This document shows, piece after piece, positions 18,905 to 28,594 of a stretch of DNA of 64,000 nt. Below the pieces are notes generated by a model. The model saw only the letters and a list, made by a program, of their open reading frames with translations, was not told the DNA's origin and searched no databases. The DNA is from VAZQ01 sp963753575 (GTDB lineage Bacteria > Pseudomonadota > Alphaproteobacteria > Rhizobiales > Xanthobacteraceae). Both the position numbers and the translations under genes were made by a program. The stretch is from the NCBI GenBank assembly GCA_963753575.1, contig CAVWCR010000003.1, positions 1,860,001 to 1,924,000 on the forward strand, in the 5' to 3' direction. Numbering within the stretch: position 1 is the stretch's first letter; each line of letters starts with the position of its first letter.

Positions 18905-19774
18905 ACTCTCATACAACGGGCGACACAGCCGGAACTGCCACGACGCAACCCGCACCGCGTAACACCGAACGCTGGTCCCAGCTTGGTGAAGCGCCCCCGA
19001 TAGTTAGCGCGAGCGGGATATGATCTTCAGAAAGGCGAAGCCCCGGCGGGGGAACACCAGGGCTTCCTTCAATGCCGCAGGGGGTCGGGAGACTGGGGTG
19101 TGCGGCATCCATTGCTTGCAGCAACAATATACCGTGCGCGCGCAGAAACAATGCGTCAGTCTGCCGCTCGTGCGATATGAGGCTGGCGAATAGCTCTGGG
19201 ATGATAGGCGGCTGGCGACGTGTTCGAACGAGGACGGCGCCAGAGACCTTTTTCACGATTGGCAGCAACCGGCGGAGGCTGCGAGTACACGCGATCGTCG
19301 ATACATTTTCGCGGTTCTCGCCTGCTAAGGAGCCGCGCTTCAGCTTGCGGGGTGGCAGAAGGTCGCGTGCACGAATGTCACCTTTTTCGTCAGCCTCCCT
19401 GCGGTAAAAATCATACGATGGTTTGGCACAGCTCTGACTTCGATCGCAACATTCGACGGCTGTCGTGGCAGGAAGTCGGTGTGCTTGCGTTACTCGTACT
19501 CTGGCTCGTAGCCGTCGTAGTTGGGTGGTGGGCCGCCTAAAGCCATTCTTTGCGCGATTCTAGCAGCCGTGCGACGGCGACTGCAGCTTGTGCTTACTGA
19601 GCGGAGGGTGACCACCAGACCGGCTACGGTGGCGACAATTCTTGTGCGGTTGTTTGCACGAAGATAGGGCATCCCGACGCGTCGGGGGCACAACACATCG
19701 GGACTTGCCACAGCGCAACCGGAGCAATCGGCGCGCCATGACTGAATGTCAGGCCTGCCGTCCGCCGCGGTCCG
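18905..19774. other. 870-bp region with at most one very short gene
   Basis: No gene above 40 aa is supported. A hairpin-forming stretch gaagcccc..ggggaacaccagggcttc lies near 19035-19063. A possible 40-aa membrane peptide is listed separately at 19418-19540. Confidence 0.4.
19418..19540 (+). CDS. possible 40-aa single-pass membrane peptide
   Basis: ATG at 19418 opens MVWHSSDFDRNIRRLSWQEV followed by a 20-residue hydrophobic run GVLALLVLWLVAVVVGWWAA and a stop. The composition (charged head, one membrane helix, Trp at the interface) looks like a real small membrane protein, but no good ribosome site is visible. Confidence 0.35.
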   Translation: MVWHSSDFDRNIRRLSWQEVGVLALLVLWLVAVVVGWWAA

Positions 19775-21241
19775 TCAGAAATTCCGCTGGGCGCGGAACA
19801 CCACGGACAGGGTGCCCAGATCCTTGGCGGTGTAGACACCGGTCGGACGCGCACCCTGCGCCTTGCCGAGGGTGACGGCTTCGCCGTTGAAGGCCGTCTC
19901 GACGCGCGCGTAGAGGACGTCGACCGCAAGCCGGAAGCCTTTCACCGGGTACCAGTCGGTGCGGGAGCCCACGGTCCAATAATTGAAGCCCGGATCGCAG
20001 GCCACGTTGTTGGCGACCCGGATATTCTGGGTCGTTCCGAAGCCGAGGTTGCCACAGAACCAGCGATTGTTGACCACGGTGTCACTGTAGCTGATCTTCG
20101 TAAAGTTGCCGTACACGGAGGTCGCGACATTGGGCAGCCAGAAGTGCTCGTAACCGGCACCCGCCGTCCAGGCCGTGGTCAGCTCAAGCCCGCTGCCGTT
20201 GACATAGACCGCGTCCGTGAGCACGCCGAGCGCAACGTTGTTGCCGCTGCCGAACAGGCCGGGGCTGGCCAGCGTGCTGCCGCCGGAATAGGCTGCAGCG
20301 CCCACACCGTAGTTGAAGTAGCCGCCGAAGTGATCGCCGGGGCTAATCCAAGGCGCCTTGATGTCGATGCCCGAGAGCACCGCCCAGCCCCACTTGTCGT
20401 CCGGATAGCCGCACTGCGTGGTGCCGGTCGGCGCGCACGAGAAGCCAGTCGTCGGCGCCGTGTAGTAGGTGGCATGGTTGTTGTTGAAGATCGCCGACAC
20501 GCCCAGCCGTCCCCACGCCTGGTTGACCGCGAAGTTCACGTAGGGATTTGGATTCTGCATGCCGGCGACGCTTGTGGTCGGGTTGGAGCCGACCGTCGTG
20601 ACGTTGTTGGAGAAGTTCGACACCGACTTGATACGGCGCTCGTCGGCACCGAGGTTCAACGTCATGCCGTTGCCCAGCTCCCAGGTGTAGGCGATCTGAT
20701 TGGTGCCGTTGGCGCCGGTATCGCTCTGGTTCTGGGTCTGGTGCAGCGACTTGAACGTGTCGTCGCCCGGCGTGCCAGGAATGTCGCTGAACGACTTGGT
20801 GTGGCCGAACGTGAAGCCCGCCCACTGGATGAAGGCGCGCTGCGGAGCGACCGAGACCGTGTTCTGATTCTCGTTGTTGATGTGGACCGCTATGAAAGTC
20901 CGCAGCGTCCCGTAGGCCGTCTGCGTGCGGCTGTCGAAATCGAAGTGTGCGCGATGCCGCGTCGAGTATTCGCTCAGCGTGCGGTCGTGCGCACCGTTGG
21001 CGCCCGAGTAGTTCGGCGTGCGGGCGCCCCGCACATTGAAGCCGTAGTCAGCCCGGACATAGCCGCCGATCTTCAGGCAGATGTCGGAGCCTGGGATGTA
21101 ATAGAACCCCGCGCCATAGAGGCTGCAGATCTTCACATATTCGACTGGCTTGGCCTTGACCGGAAGATCAGCAGCCTGCGCTCCGGTAACCGCGACTAAC
21201 CCTGCCGCAGAACCGAGAAAAATGCCTTTCAACATGTTCAT
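19775..21241 (-). CDS. Porin_2-family outer-membrane porin, 488 aa
   Basis: A trimeric general porin letting small hydrophilic molecules cross the outer membrane. A signal peptide (KGIFLGSAAGLVAVTGAQAA) is followed by DLPVKAKPVEYVKICSLYGA and GFYYIPGSDICLKIGGYVRA, the standard start of alphaproteobacterial Porin_2 proteins, with two cysteines in the constriction-loop region as usual. Alternating beta-strand pattern covers the rest and the protein ends in ...SVVFRAQRNF with the C-terminal Phe needed for barrel assembly. Start is the second or first Met of MNMLKG. Confidence 0.9.
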   Translation of the reverse strand: MNMLKGIFLGSAAGLVAVTGAQAADLPVKAKPVEYVKICSLYGAGFYYIPGSDICLKIGGYVRADYGFNVRGARTPNYSGANGAHDRTLSEYSTRHRAHFDFDSRTQTAYGTLRTFIAVHINNENQNTVSVAPQRAFIQWAGFTFGHTKSFSDIPGTPGDDTFKSLHQTQNQSDTGANGTNQIAYTWELGNGMTLNLGADERRIKSVSNFSNNVTTVGSNPTTSVAGMQNPNPYVNFAVNQAWGRLGVSAIFNNNHATYYTAPTTGFSCAPTGTTQCGYPDDKWGWAVLSGIDIKAPWISPGDHFGGYFNYGVGAAAYSGGSTLASPGLFGSGNNVALGVLTDAVYVNGSGLELTTAWTAGAGYEHFWLPNVATSVYGNFTKISYSDTVVNNRWFCGNLGFGTTQNIRVANNVACDPGFNYWTVGSRTDWYPVKGFRLAVDVLYARVETAFNGEAVTLGKAQGARPTGVYTAKDLGTLSVVFRAQRNF

Positions 21242-21615
21242 AAGAACCCCATTGTTCCCCGTGCGAGGGTTTCGTTAGCCCAGATGCGGTACACCTGTTG
21301 ATGGTTGCATCCCCGCCAGTCGTCGAAGGCCCCTTCACCCGCGGTCCTCCTTCGAAGCATTGGCTCCGAAAGCGGAACGCGACAACTCGCGAATAACCTT
21401 CCCACAGTGGCAAACTACCCAAGAAAACACCGAGCCGTAAGCACGCCAGTAGTTGACGCCACAAGCCACTCCATAGATTTTTCGTCACTGTTGCCGAAAA
21501 ACAACATCGTTCCTACCGGAACACCACATCGTTCCTCGAAATTTTTATAGGATTTTTATTTCTGCAACTAATCCCAGGGGAAGTAACATTTGGTGGTCCT
21601 CACAGCTATGGTGTC
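21242..21615. other. divergent promoter region between porin and response regulator
   Basis: 374 bp, AT-rich close to the regulator start (21540-21590). It must contain both promoters. No repeat or operator is obvious to me. Confidence 0.4.
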
Positions 21616-22167
21616 ATGACAGACACGCTCTCATCCTCGCCTCGCGAGCGCACGCTTTTGATCGTTGAGGACGATAAGCTATTCCTGGCGCAATTGGCGC
21701 GCGCCATGGAGAGCCGCGGTTTCAAGGTGGCGACTGCGGCGTCGGTGAAGGATGGTCTCGTTCATCTTGAGACCCAATCGCCTGCTTATGCGGTCGTTGA
21801 CATGCGTCTCGGCGACGGCAATGGCCTCGATGTAATCTCGGAGCTGAAGCATCGACGCCCAGACGCACGTGCCATTGTCCTTACTGGCTATGGCGACATT
21901 GCCACTGCGGTGAACGCCATTAAGCTCGGTGCCGTTGACTACCTCGCCAAGCCGATTGATGCAGATGACGTCGCGCATGCCCTATTGGCGCTCGAAGGCA
22001 AACAACCAGAGCCACCCGAGAGCCCGATGTCTGCCAATCGCGTGCGCTGGGAGCACATCCAGCGCGTCTACGAATTGTGCAATCAAAATGTGTCGGACAC
22101 CGCGCGCCGGCTCAAAATGCATCGTCGCACCTTACAGCGCATCCTGGCGAAACGCGCGCCAAAATAA
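21616..22167 (+). CDS. ActR/PrrA/RegA-family redox response regulator, 183 aa
   Basis: A two-domain regulator. The receiver (about 14-130) has the acidic pair IVEDDK, the phosphorylated Asp in AVVDMRLGDGNGLDV, the Thr of VLTGYGD and the Lys of DYLAKPID. A proline-rich linker precedes a Fis-type helix-turn-helix with the family's conserved end NVSDTARRLKMHRRTLQRIL. Members activate photosynthesis, nitrogen fixation or respiration genes at low oxygen. The partner kinase (RegB/ActS/RegS) normally sits beside it; none is adjacent here, so it is an orphan copy or a relocated regulator. Confidence 0.88.
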   Translation: MTDTLSSSPRERTLLIVEDDKLFLAQLARAMESRGFKVATAASVKDGLVHLETQSPAYAVVDMRLGDGNGLDVISELKHRRPDARAIVLTGYGDIATAVNAIKLGAVDYLAKPIDADDVAHALLALEGKQPEPPESPMSANRVRWEHIQRVYELCNQNVSDTARRLKMHRRTLQRILAKRAPK

Positions 22168-22538
22168 TTCCGTAGACAGTTGGTGAGCGGCGCAATTCTG
22201 GGCTGTGTCCTCCGCGTTGCCTGCTGGGTGTCCTTTCGGTGTTGCAATCTAACTACATCGACAGCCGGTCCGCGATCTATCCGGCACTCATTGCCCTCGT
22301 CACGACACGCCGGCGGGCCGAACGCGATGGAGACGAGCCAGGTGCAGCCAAAACCAGTCCAAACTGGCGTAGCACACTTGTACAAGGGCTTGATTATAGT
22401 TTGTGGTGGAGACGCCGCTAACAACTCAATGGCCAGACCGTGCCACTCGCGGAAAGCGGCGGGATCGTGAGATCCCGAGCGCACGTCTCCGCGAGTGCTC
22501 TCCCGGGCCGATGCAAGCTGGCGGCAAGACGATGTCCG
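22168..22538. other. gap without a supported gene
   Basis: No start-supported frame and no clear terminator. Nothing recognised. Confidence 0.35.
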
Positions 22539-22856
22539 CTATGCGACAACAGAAAGACGTGCTTCTGCCGCCTCCCCTAGCATTGGCTCGCCGGTTGTCT
22601 GAGCCATGACATCCCCCTTCAGTCGAAGGCCCGGTCCACCCTGGCCTGAGTATGGCCCAGAATCAATCAACTCGATGCCGGCGGCATCCAGCGCGGTCCG
22701 GATGGCCAGTGATAATTCCGACGACATCTCGATAGCGCCGCGAGCACGTTCCAGCCGCTGGACCGCACCGACCGATAAGTGGATCAAAGTTCCGAATTGC
22801 TTCTGGTCCAGCCGGAGCATGGTACGCGCCGCACGTAACTGCCCTGCCGTAATCAC
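22539..22856 (-). CDS. XRE-like helix-turn-helix protein, ~105 aa
   Basis: From a GTG at 22856, the product VITAGQLRAARTMLRLDQKQ continues into FGTLIHLSVGAVQRLERARG, a Cro/C1-type domain; the later ALDAAGIELIDSGPYSGQGG then PGLRLKG is the usual ending of this small-regulator family. The upstream extension to 22979 would be antisense to the MscS gene and reads poorly, so I prefer the GTG. It overlaps no other real gene but its start is about 13 bp from the truncated mscS start on the other strand. Confidence 0.65.
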   Translation of the reverse strand: MITAGQLRAARTMLRLDQKQFGTLIHLSVGAVQRLERARGAIEMSSELSLAIRTALDAAGIELIDSGPYSGQGGPGLRLKGDVMAQTTGEPMLGEAAEARLSVVA

Positions 22857-22869
22857 GGCGCTTAGTATT

Positions 22870-23757
22870 TTGGATCTTCTCGATAGGACGATCGCCGCTC
22901 TCGACGCCATCGCGCTTCGTTTTGGCGATTTAAAAATTTCAGTCCTACTTGTTCTCAAAACAGTTGGCCTACTCAGCATAACTCTATGGATCGCAACTGC
23001 GATTGGAAACTATCTCGATAGAAAGATCCGGAATACAACGGACCTGACCCCTTCGCTCCAAGTGCTCGCTGGAAAGCTAGTAAAGCTGTTCTTGTTTACG
23101 CTGACCATCGTTGTCGTTCTAAATTCAGTTGGTATTGACCTCTCTTCACTTGTTCTGTTTTCCGGCGCAGTGGGTGTCGGGTTAGGGTTTGGTTTGCAGA
23201 AGATTGTCTCGAATTTCGTAAGCGGCATCATTCTACTCGCCGACAAGTCGATCAAACCCGGAGATGTGATCTCGGTCGGCGAAAGTTTTGGGTGGGTCGA
23301 CGCGATGGGTGCACGTTACTGTTCGGTTGTTACCCGCGACGGACGTGAGTTCTTGATACCAAACGAAGACCTCGTTACCCAGCGTGTGATCAATTGGTCG
23401 CACTCCAACGATCGAATTCGAATCGATGTTCCGTTTGGTGCGAGCTACACGAGTGATCCACATACGGTCCGAAAGCTTGCTATTGAAGCGGTCGCCGCGA
23501 TGCCGCGCATTCTGAAGACGCCGGAACCCGTGTGTCACTTGATCAAATTTGCGGACTTTTCACTTGAGTTCATCCTGCGCTTCTGGATTCGCGACCCGAT
23601 CGAGGGCGTCACCAACGTGCGCGGAGCCGTGATGCTCGAACTGTGGGACGTATTCAAACGCGAAGGAATCGAAATTCCCTATCCAGTGCGCGATATACAC
23701 GCGGCCAAGCCAATCCACGTCGTGGTTGATAAAGCGATCGACAATCGCCTCCCATGA
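22870..23757 (+). CDS. MscS-family mechanosensitive channel, probably 5'-truncated
   Basis: Channel of the inner membrane that opens on hypo-osmotic stress. Residues show two membrane helices (ISVLLVLKTVGLLSITLWIA, LVKLFLFTLTIVVVLNSVGI), the pore helix region GAVGVGLGFGLQKIVSNFVS, then the beta domain (GDVISVGESFGWVDAMGARY, EFLIPNEDLVTQRVINWSH) and C-terminal alpha/beta part. Full-length relatives have further membrane helices before LLDRTIAALDAIALRFGDLK; here sequence upstream of about 22865 belongs to the XRE gene on the other strand. TTG at 22870 is the first in-frame start. A shortened channel may still assemble because the pore domain is complete. Confidence 0.7.
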   Translation: MDLLDRTIAALDAIALRFGDLKISVLLVLKTVGLLSITLWIATAIGNYLDRKIRNTTDLTPSLQVLAGKLVKLFLFTLTIVVVLNSVGIDLSSLVLFSGAVGVGLGFGLQKIVSNFVSGIILLADKSIKPGDVISVGESFGWVDAMGARYCSVVTRDGREFLIPNEDLVTQRVINWSHSNDRIRIDVPFGASYTSDPHTVRKLAIEAVAAMPRILKTPEPVCHLIKFADFSLEFILRFWIRDPIEGVTNVRGAVMLELWDVFKREGIEIPYPVRDIHAAKPIHVVVDKAIDNRLP

Positions 23758-24080
23758 AGCGCCCGTCCTAGACAATTCGATTTTTGCCCGATGCTGGGTG
23801 GGGGCGGGATAACGGGGTGCAAGGTCATTTTTCGCCGTCGCCGCGAGTGCTCGGCGACGGTCAGTCTATGTCAATGAGCGGAAAGTCTGGCCAACTCAGC
23901 GGGGATCGGCAGCTTATCCCCTGGTAGCTTCCTTGGCGGTCGGGTGCTGGCAACGGCGAACGAGACCCGATCGCTAACATTGGTGCTGCGCAGGGCACGG
24001 CAGGTCTTCATTCAGCAGCAGCGGTACAACTGATCCTCAGCTTGGCAAGCACGAAGTGAGTGGCGTAGCCCACAATAGCC
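23758..24080. other. gap with a hairpin
   Basis: A 9-bp stem ccgtcgccg/cggcgacgg lies at about 23835-23860 and might terminate mscS, though it lacks a T-run. No gene supported. Confidence 0.35.
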
Positions 24081-24503
24081 ATGAGCCTGTCGACAGCGTA
24101 TCAACGCCTTGACAGATGTGACGCTTACGGCACCCGCGGGCCGAACATGTCGAAATGGCTGCCGGAGGTCGCTCCGGCTGCGAGCGACATCAAGATCGTC
24201 AGCACGGCTCAGGACCGGTTCTACAACACCGGTCTCGAAAGCGCCTTGAAGGCGAAGGGCGTTGCGACGATCATTCTCGTCGGCTGGAAGGTCAGCGGCT
24301 CGGTGACCTATACATCGGTCGGCGCCACGGTGCGCGGTTACACCACCGTCATCCCGGTGGATACGACGGCGGCCTCCACCGACTACGAGACGGCCATCGG
24401 TTTCTATCAGATATTGAATCAAAATCCTCCCAATCTGAAGAACGAGCCTTTGAAGCCGAAATCCGCTACGCTCAGTCGCACGGACATGATCACCTTTCAA
24501 TAA
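24081..24503 (+). pseudogene. isochorismatase-like hydrolase, C-terminal fragment
   Basis: From about residue 22 the frame reads MSKWLPEVAPAASDIKIVST then AQDRFYNTGLESALKAKGVA and a strand-rich VIPVDTTAASTDYETAIGFY, the second half of a cysteine hydrolase (isochorismatase-like) fold. The N-terminal part carrying the catalytic Asp is absent, and the position of the nucleophilic Cys reads GWKVSGSVTYTS with no Cys. Probably inactive. Confidence 0.6.
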
Positions 24504-24919
24504 GAGACGCGGCGAAACCGCCGACGGATGTCGGCAGGGACGTTGGTTCGCAGGGGGGCAGCACACTCAACTGCCCGCGCCTGGCACTCCAATCGCGGCA
24601 AATACGCTCGGTACCGCGAATGCCGGCGCTAGAACTACTCCGAGAAGTTGTTCCATGGTCCTCTCCATTGGGCGGCTATTCATTAGTCGAAAGCAGTAGG
24701 TCCCAGGTTCAAGAACAAAATCTAGCGGCTGTCGATGGATGATCCAGCGATTTCACCTTAGAATAGCGCCGCGCCCTGGTTCGCATGTTGCCGGGATGAG
24801 CGTAGGCTATCGGCAAGCTGACAAAAACGCAGCGTCGCCGATTTTGCGCGAATGCACGCGTGGTGAACCGGGCAGAACGCGTTGGTGCTTCTCCATAATG
24901 ATTCCTCGTGGCCCCCGGC
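24504..24919. other. gap without a supported gene
   Basis: Mixed open frames without ribosome sites. Nothing recognised. Confidence 0.35.
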
Positions 24920-25159
24920 TCAGATCCCAGCGTGCGCCGCTAACGTGCCGGGTTCCTCCGGCGTGGACTTGCCCGGAACTCCGCGTACAACGTCGGCCGT
25001 GAGCCCTTCTTTGAAATGAAAGCAGTGTATCGCGCCGCAGCGCGGACACTTCATTTGCAGATTTTGAGATTCGATGACGTAGAAAGCCCGCGTATCGATT
25101 TCGATGCTACTATCGATAAGGCGCTGGGTGTTCGGGCACATGAATTTGAGGCTTGCCAT
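24920..25159 (-). CDS. small CxxC zinc-ribbon-like protein, 79 aa
   Basis: The start at 25159 has AGGAGG 8 bases upstream. MASLKFMCPNTQRLIDSSIE and LQMKCPRCGAIHCFHFKEG match a common rhizobial family of ~65-aa proteins where a first Cys-Pro and a CPRCG knuckle form a small zinc ribbon. Function unknown; perhaps a regulator or protein-interaction module. The last ~25 residues (VVRGVPGKSTPEEPGTLAAH) are less conserved. Confidence 0.7.
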   Translation of the reverse strand: MASLKFMCPNTQRLIDSSIEIDTRAFYVIESQNLQMKCPRCGAIHCFHFKEGLTADVVRGVPGKSTPEEPGTLAAHAGI

Positions 25160-25351
25160 GCAACCTCCTGCGACTCGTCGCGTGAGCCAACGGCAGCGTC
25201 TCGGCAGCTGTTGCCCTGTCGGACGGCTTCGTTGAGCCGAACCTTGGACGACGCGTAATTGCCATCTTGTATCCCGCCGACGCCCAGACAAGACTGACCA
25301 TTGGCAACATCGTTGGAACGGCGCCTGGCTGCGCCAATCTCGCGCGCAGCG

Positions 25352-25388
25352 TGTAAATCGGCTTCCAAAAATTGGAAGCCGATTCACA
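25352..25388. repeat. 37-bp scar: two IS21-type ends facing each other
   Basis: tgtaaatcggcttccaa, then aaa, then ttggaagccgattcaca: both termini of the element type seen at 2791-4010 are joined with only three bases between them. One mismatch (taaa versus tgaa) breaks perfect symmetry. This would be left by a near-total internal deletion. Confidence 0.6.
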
Positions 25389-25477
25389 CCGTGAGGCCTA
25401 AACCGGAACGGGCGAGAGGGCTGGTTACTCGGTGGTGACGCGTTCGAAGCGGTCAAACGTGTTATTGCGTATACCCT

Positions 25478-25503
25478 AAGTTCGAATCCCTGCTGCTCCG
25501 CCG
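25478..25503 (+). other. tRNA 3'-end-like sequence, possible att remnant
   Basis: ttcgaatccctgctgctcc followed by gcc resembles the T-loop, T-stem 3' strand and acceptor end of a tRNA (Ser-type 3' ends read similarly). The 5' three quarters of a tRNA cannot be folded from the upstream bases. It lies 35 bp from the end of the core gene ppc, where an island could have joined the chromosome. Confidence 0.3.
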
Positions 25504-25537
25504 CCGCCGCTCGGTCCAAGCACCCGTGGATGCATTC

Positions 25538-28321
25538 TCACCCGCTGTTGCGAAGCCCGGCGGAAATCCCGTTGATCGTGAGCTGGATGGCCCGCAGAAC
25601 CTGCTCGTCGGAGCCGGCTGCGCGATTTTTCTTCATCAGCTCGATTTGAATGTGGTTCAAAGGATCGAGATAGGGGAACCGATGGCGGATGGAGCGCTCC
25701 AGCAGCGGATTGCTCTGTAGCAGGCGGGTTTGCTCCATGATCGCCAGAAGGGCCTCGCGCGTGTCGTTCCATTCGACGCGAATGCGCTGAAAGATCAATT
25801 CACGAAGGGCGACGTCGGGCACGAGCTCCGCGTAGCGCGACGCGATGGCGATGCTGCTCTTCGCCAGCACCATATCCATGTTGGACAGCAGCGTGCGGAA
25901 GAACGGCCATTTGCGGTGCATGGACCGCAGCAGCTCCAACCCGACATCGGGATGGGCAGCCAGGAACGACTTCACGGCAGAACCGAAACCGTACCAGCCG
26001 GGCAGCATCAGCCGGCACTGCGACCAGCTGAAGACCCACGGAATGGCGCGCAGATCTTGAATGCGGCGGGTCTTCGAGCGCGACGCCGGACGGCTAGCGA
26101 TATTCAGCGTGGCGATCTCGGTGATCACGGTCGAGGCCCAGAAATAGTCCTCGAACCCCGGCGTCTCGTAGACCAGGTTGCGATACGCCGCGAACGCAGC
26201 GGCGGACAGGGTCTCCATGGCTGCGAGATACTCTTCGCGTGGGGCGATGCGCGCGGACTCCAGCAACGAGGCTTCGAGTGTTGCCGCGACGAGGATCTCC
26301 AGATTGCGCCTTCCGACTTCCGGATGGGAGTATTTGCTGGAAATGGTCTCGCCCTGCTCGGTGATCCGGATCTGCCCGCAAACCGCCCCGCCAGGCTGTG
26401 CCAGGATCGCGTCGTAGCTCGGGCCGCCGCCGCGACCGACCGAGCCGCCACGCCCGTGGAAGAGGCGAAGCCTGACGCCATGTCGCCGGAAGACGTCGAT
26501 CAACTCGATCTCCGCCTTGTAGAGGTCCCAGCCCGAGGTGAGGAAACCGCCGTCCTTGTTGCTGTCCGAATATCCGAGCATGACCTCTTGAGCATCGGTA
26601 CGGCTCGCGACGAGACGACGATAGGCCGGCAGCGCAAACGCCTCGTCCATCACACGCGCACAGCTTCTCAGGTCTCCGATCGTTTCGAACAGGGGAACGA
26701 TGTCGATCCCGCTGCGACCGTCGGCGCCGACGAGGCCCGCCTCCTTCAACAGAACGGCGAGCTCGAGCAGATCGGACACGCTCTCCGCCATGGAGATGAT
26801 AGCGGTATGGATGATCTGCGGACCAAATGCGCTGCGCAGCTCGGCAGCGGTCCGGAAGATCGCCAGCTCCGATCGGGTCTCCTCGGAATAGGACAGGAAT
26901 GGCGACACGAGCGGGCGTGCTGTTTCGAGCTCGCGGACGAGAAGTGCGATGCGCTCGCCTTCCGCGAGGTGGAGATATCTCGTCCCCGGCGATACGAACT
27001 CGAGAAGTTCTGAGATTGTATGCTCGTGGACCGTAGAATTCTGGCGCAGATCGATGCCGGCGAGATGAAATCCGAAGCATTCGACCCCGCGGCGCAGCAG
27101 GCGCAAACGTCCGCGGGCGAGGATGCGCGAGCGATTGGCTGCGAGCGATCGATCGATGACGTCGAGATCTTCCTTCAGCTCATGCGCACTGCGATAGGCT
27201 GGAGCATCGCCGATGGGCGCTCTCGGCGCGACAGCATCATCGAGCTGGCGCAGCGTCGCGGCGACCCGCGCGTAAATTCCGGAAATTGCGCAACGATAGG
27301 GTTCCTCCGCGAAATGCGGGGAGGGATCGGGCGAACGCTGCGCTAAGGCATCCAGTTCCTGCGTAACGCCGACGACGCGCGTGCTGAGCGACAGCTCACC
27401 ACCGAGTGCGTGCAGCTCGTCGAGATAGAAGCGCAGTGCGCAGCAACTGTGCAGCCGAGCGGTGTGGCGCAGCGCGTCGGCGGTGACAAAAGGATTGCCG
27501 TCACGATCGCCGCCGATCCAGCTCCCCAATCTGAGAAAGCAGGCGACCTCCTCCGCCGGTGCGTTCGGATCCAGTTCCTGCAGTTGATCTTCCAGCGCGC
27601 GATAGAGGCGCGGGACCTCGCGTAAAAATGTGTAGTCGTAGTAACTGAGGCCGTTGGCGACCTCATCGAGAACCGTCAGCTTAGTTCCGCGCAGGAGACT
27701 CGTCTGCCACAAGGTTATCACGGCACGACGCAATTGCTCTTCGACCTCCGCCTCCTCCTCGTGGGTCAGCCGCATGCGATCTCGCTGGTCGAGCAGCGCG
27801 GCGATCGCTATTTCGAGCGTCATGATGCTCTTGCGCCGGACCTCCGTCGGGTGCGCGGTCAGCACCGGGCTGACGAGGGCGGTGTCAAAGAGATGGCGCA
27901 AATCCACCGGGCGGATCCCAGCTTTTGCCACGCGTGCCAGCGCGTGGGCCATGGTGCCGGTCCGCGGCGTGGAACCGGCCAGCGTATGCGCGCGGGTTCG
28001 CCGGATATGGTGCTGGTCCTCGGCGATATTGGCCAAGTGCGAGAAATAGGTGCCGGCGCGAACGAGCCGAGACGCCTGCTCGGGTGACACTTCCTCGAGA
28101 GTGGCTTCGAGCTCCTGGCGGGCGATCTGGTCGTCGTCGCGATGGAAGCGCACCGACATTGTCCGCAAGTGCTCAACGAGGTCGAAGATCGCCTGGCCCT
28201 CCTGATCACGGATCGTGTCGCCGAGCAGCCGTCCAAGCAGCCGGATGTCGTCGCGCAGCGGTTGGTCCTGATCCGTGTCGGCTTCGGTCGCTCGACCGGG
28301 CTTCCTTCTGCTTACGGCCAT
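25538..28321 (-). CDS. ppc: phosphoenolpyruvate carboxylase, 927 aa
   Basis: Adds bicarbonate to phosphoenolpyruvate to give oxaloacetate, refilling the TCA cycle in the cytoplasm. All signature blocks are visible: LTAHPTEVRRKS with the catalytic His (about residue 155), GSWIGGDRDGNPFV, the second active-site block GYSDSNKDGGFLTSGWDLY, the glycine loop FHGRGGSVGRGGGPSY, SRPASRSKTRRIQDLRAIPW with catalytic arginines, and the C-terminal LTINGISAGLRNSG, where the terminal Gly binds allosteric aspartate. Length is usual (~900-930). It appears complete and is the clearest housekeeping gene of the left half. The start (MAVSRRKPGRA) fits the family. Confidence 0.96.
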   Translation of the reverse strand: MAVSRRKPGRATEADTDQDQPLRDDIRLLGRLLGDTIRDQEGQAIFDLVEHLRTMSVRFHRDDDQIARQELEATLEEVSPEQASRLVRAGTYFSHLANIAEDQHHIRRTRAHTLAGSTPRTGTMAHALARVAKAGIRPVDLRHLFDTALVSPVLTAHPTEVRRKSIMTLEIAIAALLDQRDRMRLTHEEEAEVEEQLRRAVITLWQTSLLRGTKLTVLDEVANGLSYYDYTFLREVPRLYRALEDQLQELDPNAPAEEVACFLRLGSWIGGDRDGNPFVTADALRHTARLHSCCALRFYLDELHALGGELSLSTRVVGVTQELDALAQRSPDPSPHFAEEPYRCAISGIYARVAATLRQLDDAVAPRAPIGDAPAYRSAHELKEDLDVIDRSLAANRSRILARGRLRLLRRGVECFGFHLAGIDLRQNSTVHEHTISELLEFVSPGTRYLHLAEGERIALLVRELETARPLVSPFLSYSEETRSELAIFRTAAELRSAFGPQIIHTAIISMAESVSDLLELAVLLKEAGLVGADGRSGIDIVPLFETIGDLRSCARVMDEAFALPAYRRLVASRTDAQEVMLGYSDSNKDGGFLTSGWDLYKAEIELIDVFRRHGVRLRLFHGRGGSVGRGGGPSYDAILAQPGGAVCGQIRITEQGETISSKYSHPEVGRRNLEILVAATLEASLLESARIAPREEYLAAMETLSAAAFAAYRNLVYETPGFEDYFWASTVITEIATLNIASRPASRSKTRRIQDLRAIPWVFSWSQCRLMLPGWYGFGSAVKSFLAAHPDVGLELLRSMHRKWPFFRTLLSNMDMVLAKSSIAIASRYAELVPDVALRELIFQRIRVEWNDTREALLAIMEQTRLLQSNPLLERSIRHRFPYLDPLNHIQIELMKKNRAAGSDEQVLRAIQLTINGISAGLRNSG

Positions 28322-28594
28322 GACGTCTCATCCCTGAAGTTACTCGGCGTCGGGTACGTTCCACCCACCATGACGTTAGACCCGCGTTGCCCTCCGCGCC
28401 TAGACGTCAATGAGCATTTCGTAACGGCCAACACGTCGGCGCGGCCGGCGCATTCCCAATGTGAGTACCGACGGCGGGCGATAGTCGTCCGGGAATGCAG
28501 CGTCCTGGTCACCAACCAACCGAGGCAGGCGGTCCGCGCAAATGCGGAAAGTATGATGTGGCAGAAAGAGCTGCGATACGCGTGGATCGTATGA

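Noticed and set aside
20144..21199. 351-codon frame antisense to the porin gene
   Set aside because: The porin has a signal peptide and C-terminal Phe; the opposite frame has no family features.
25730..27013. 427-codon frame antisense to ppc
   Set aside because: Shadow of the strongly conserved ppc gene in GC-rich DNA.
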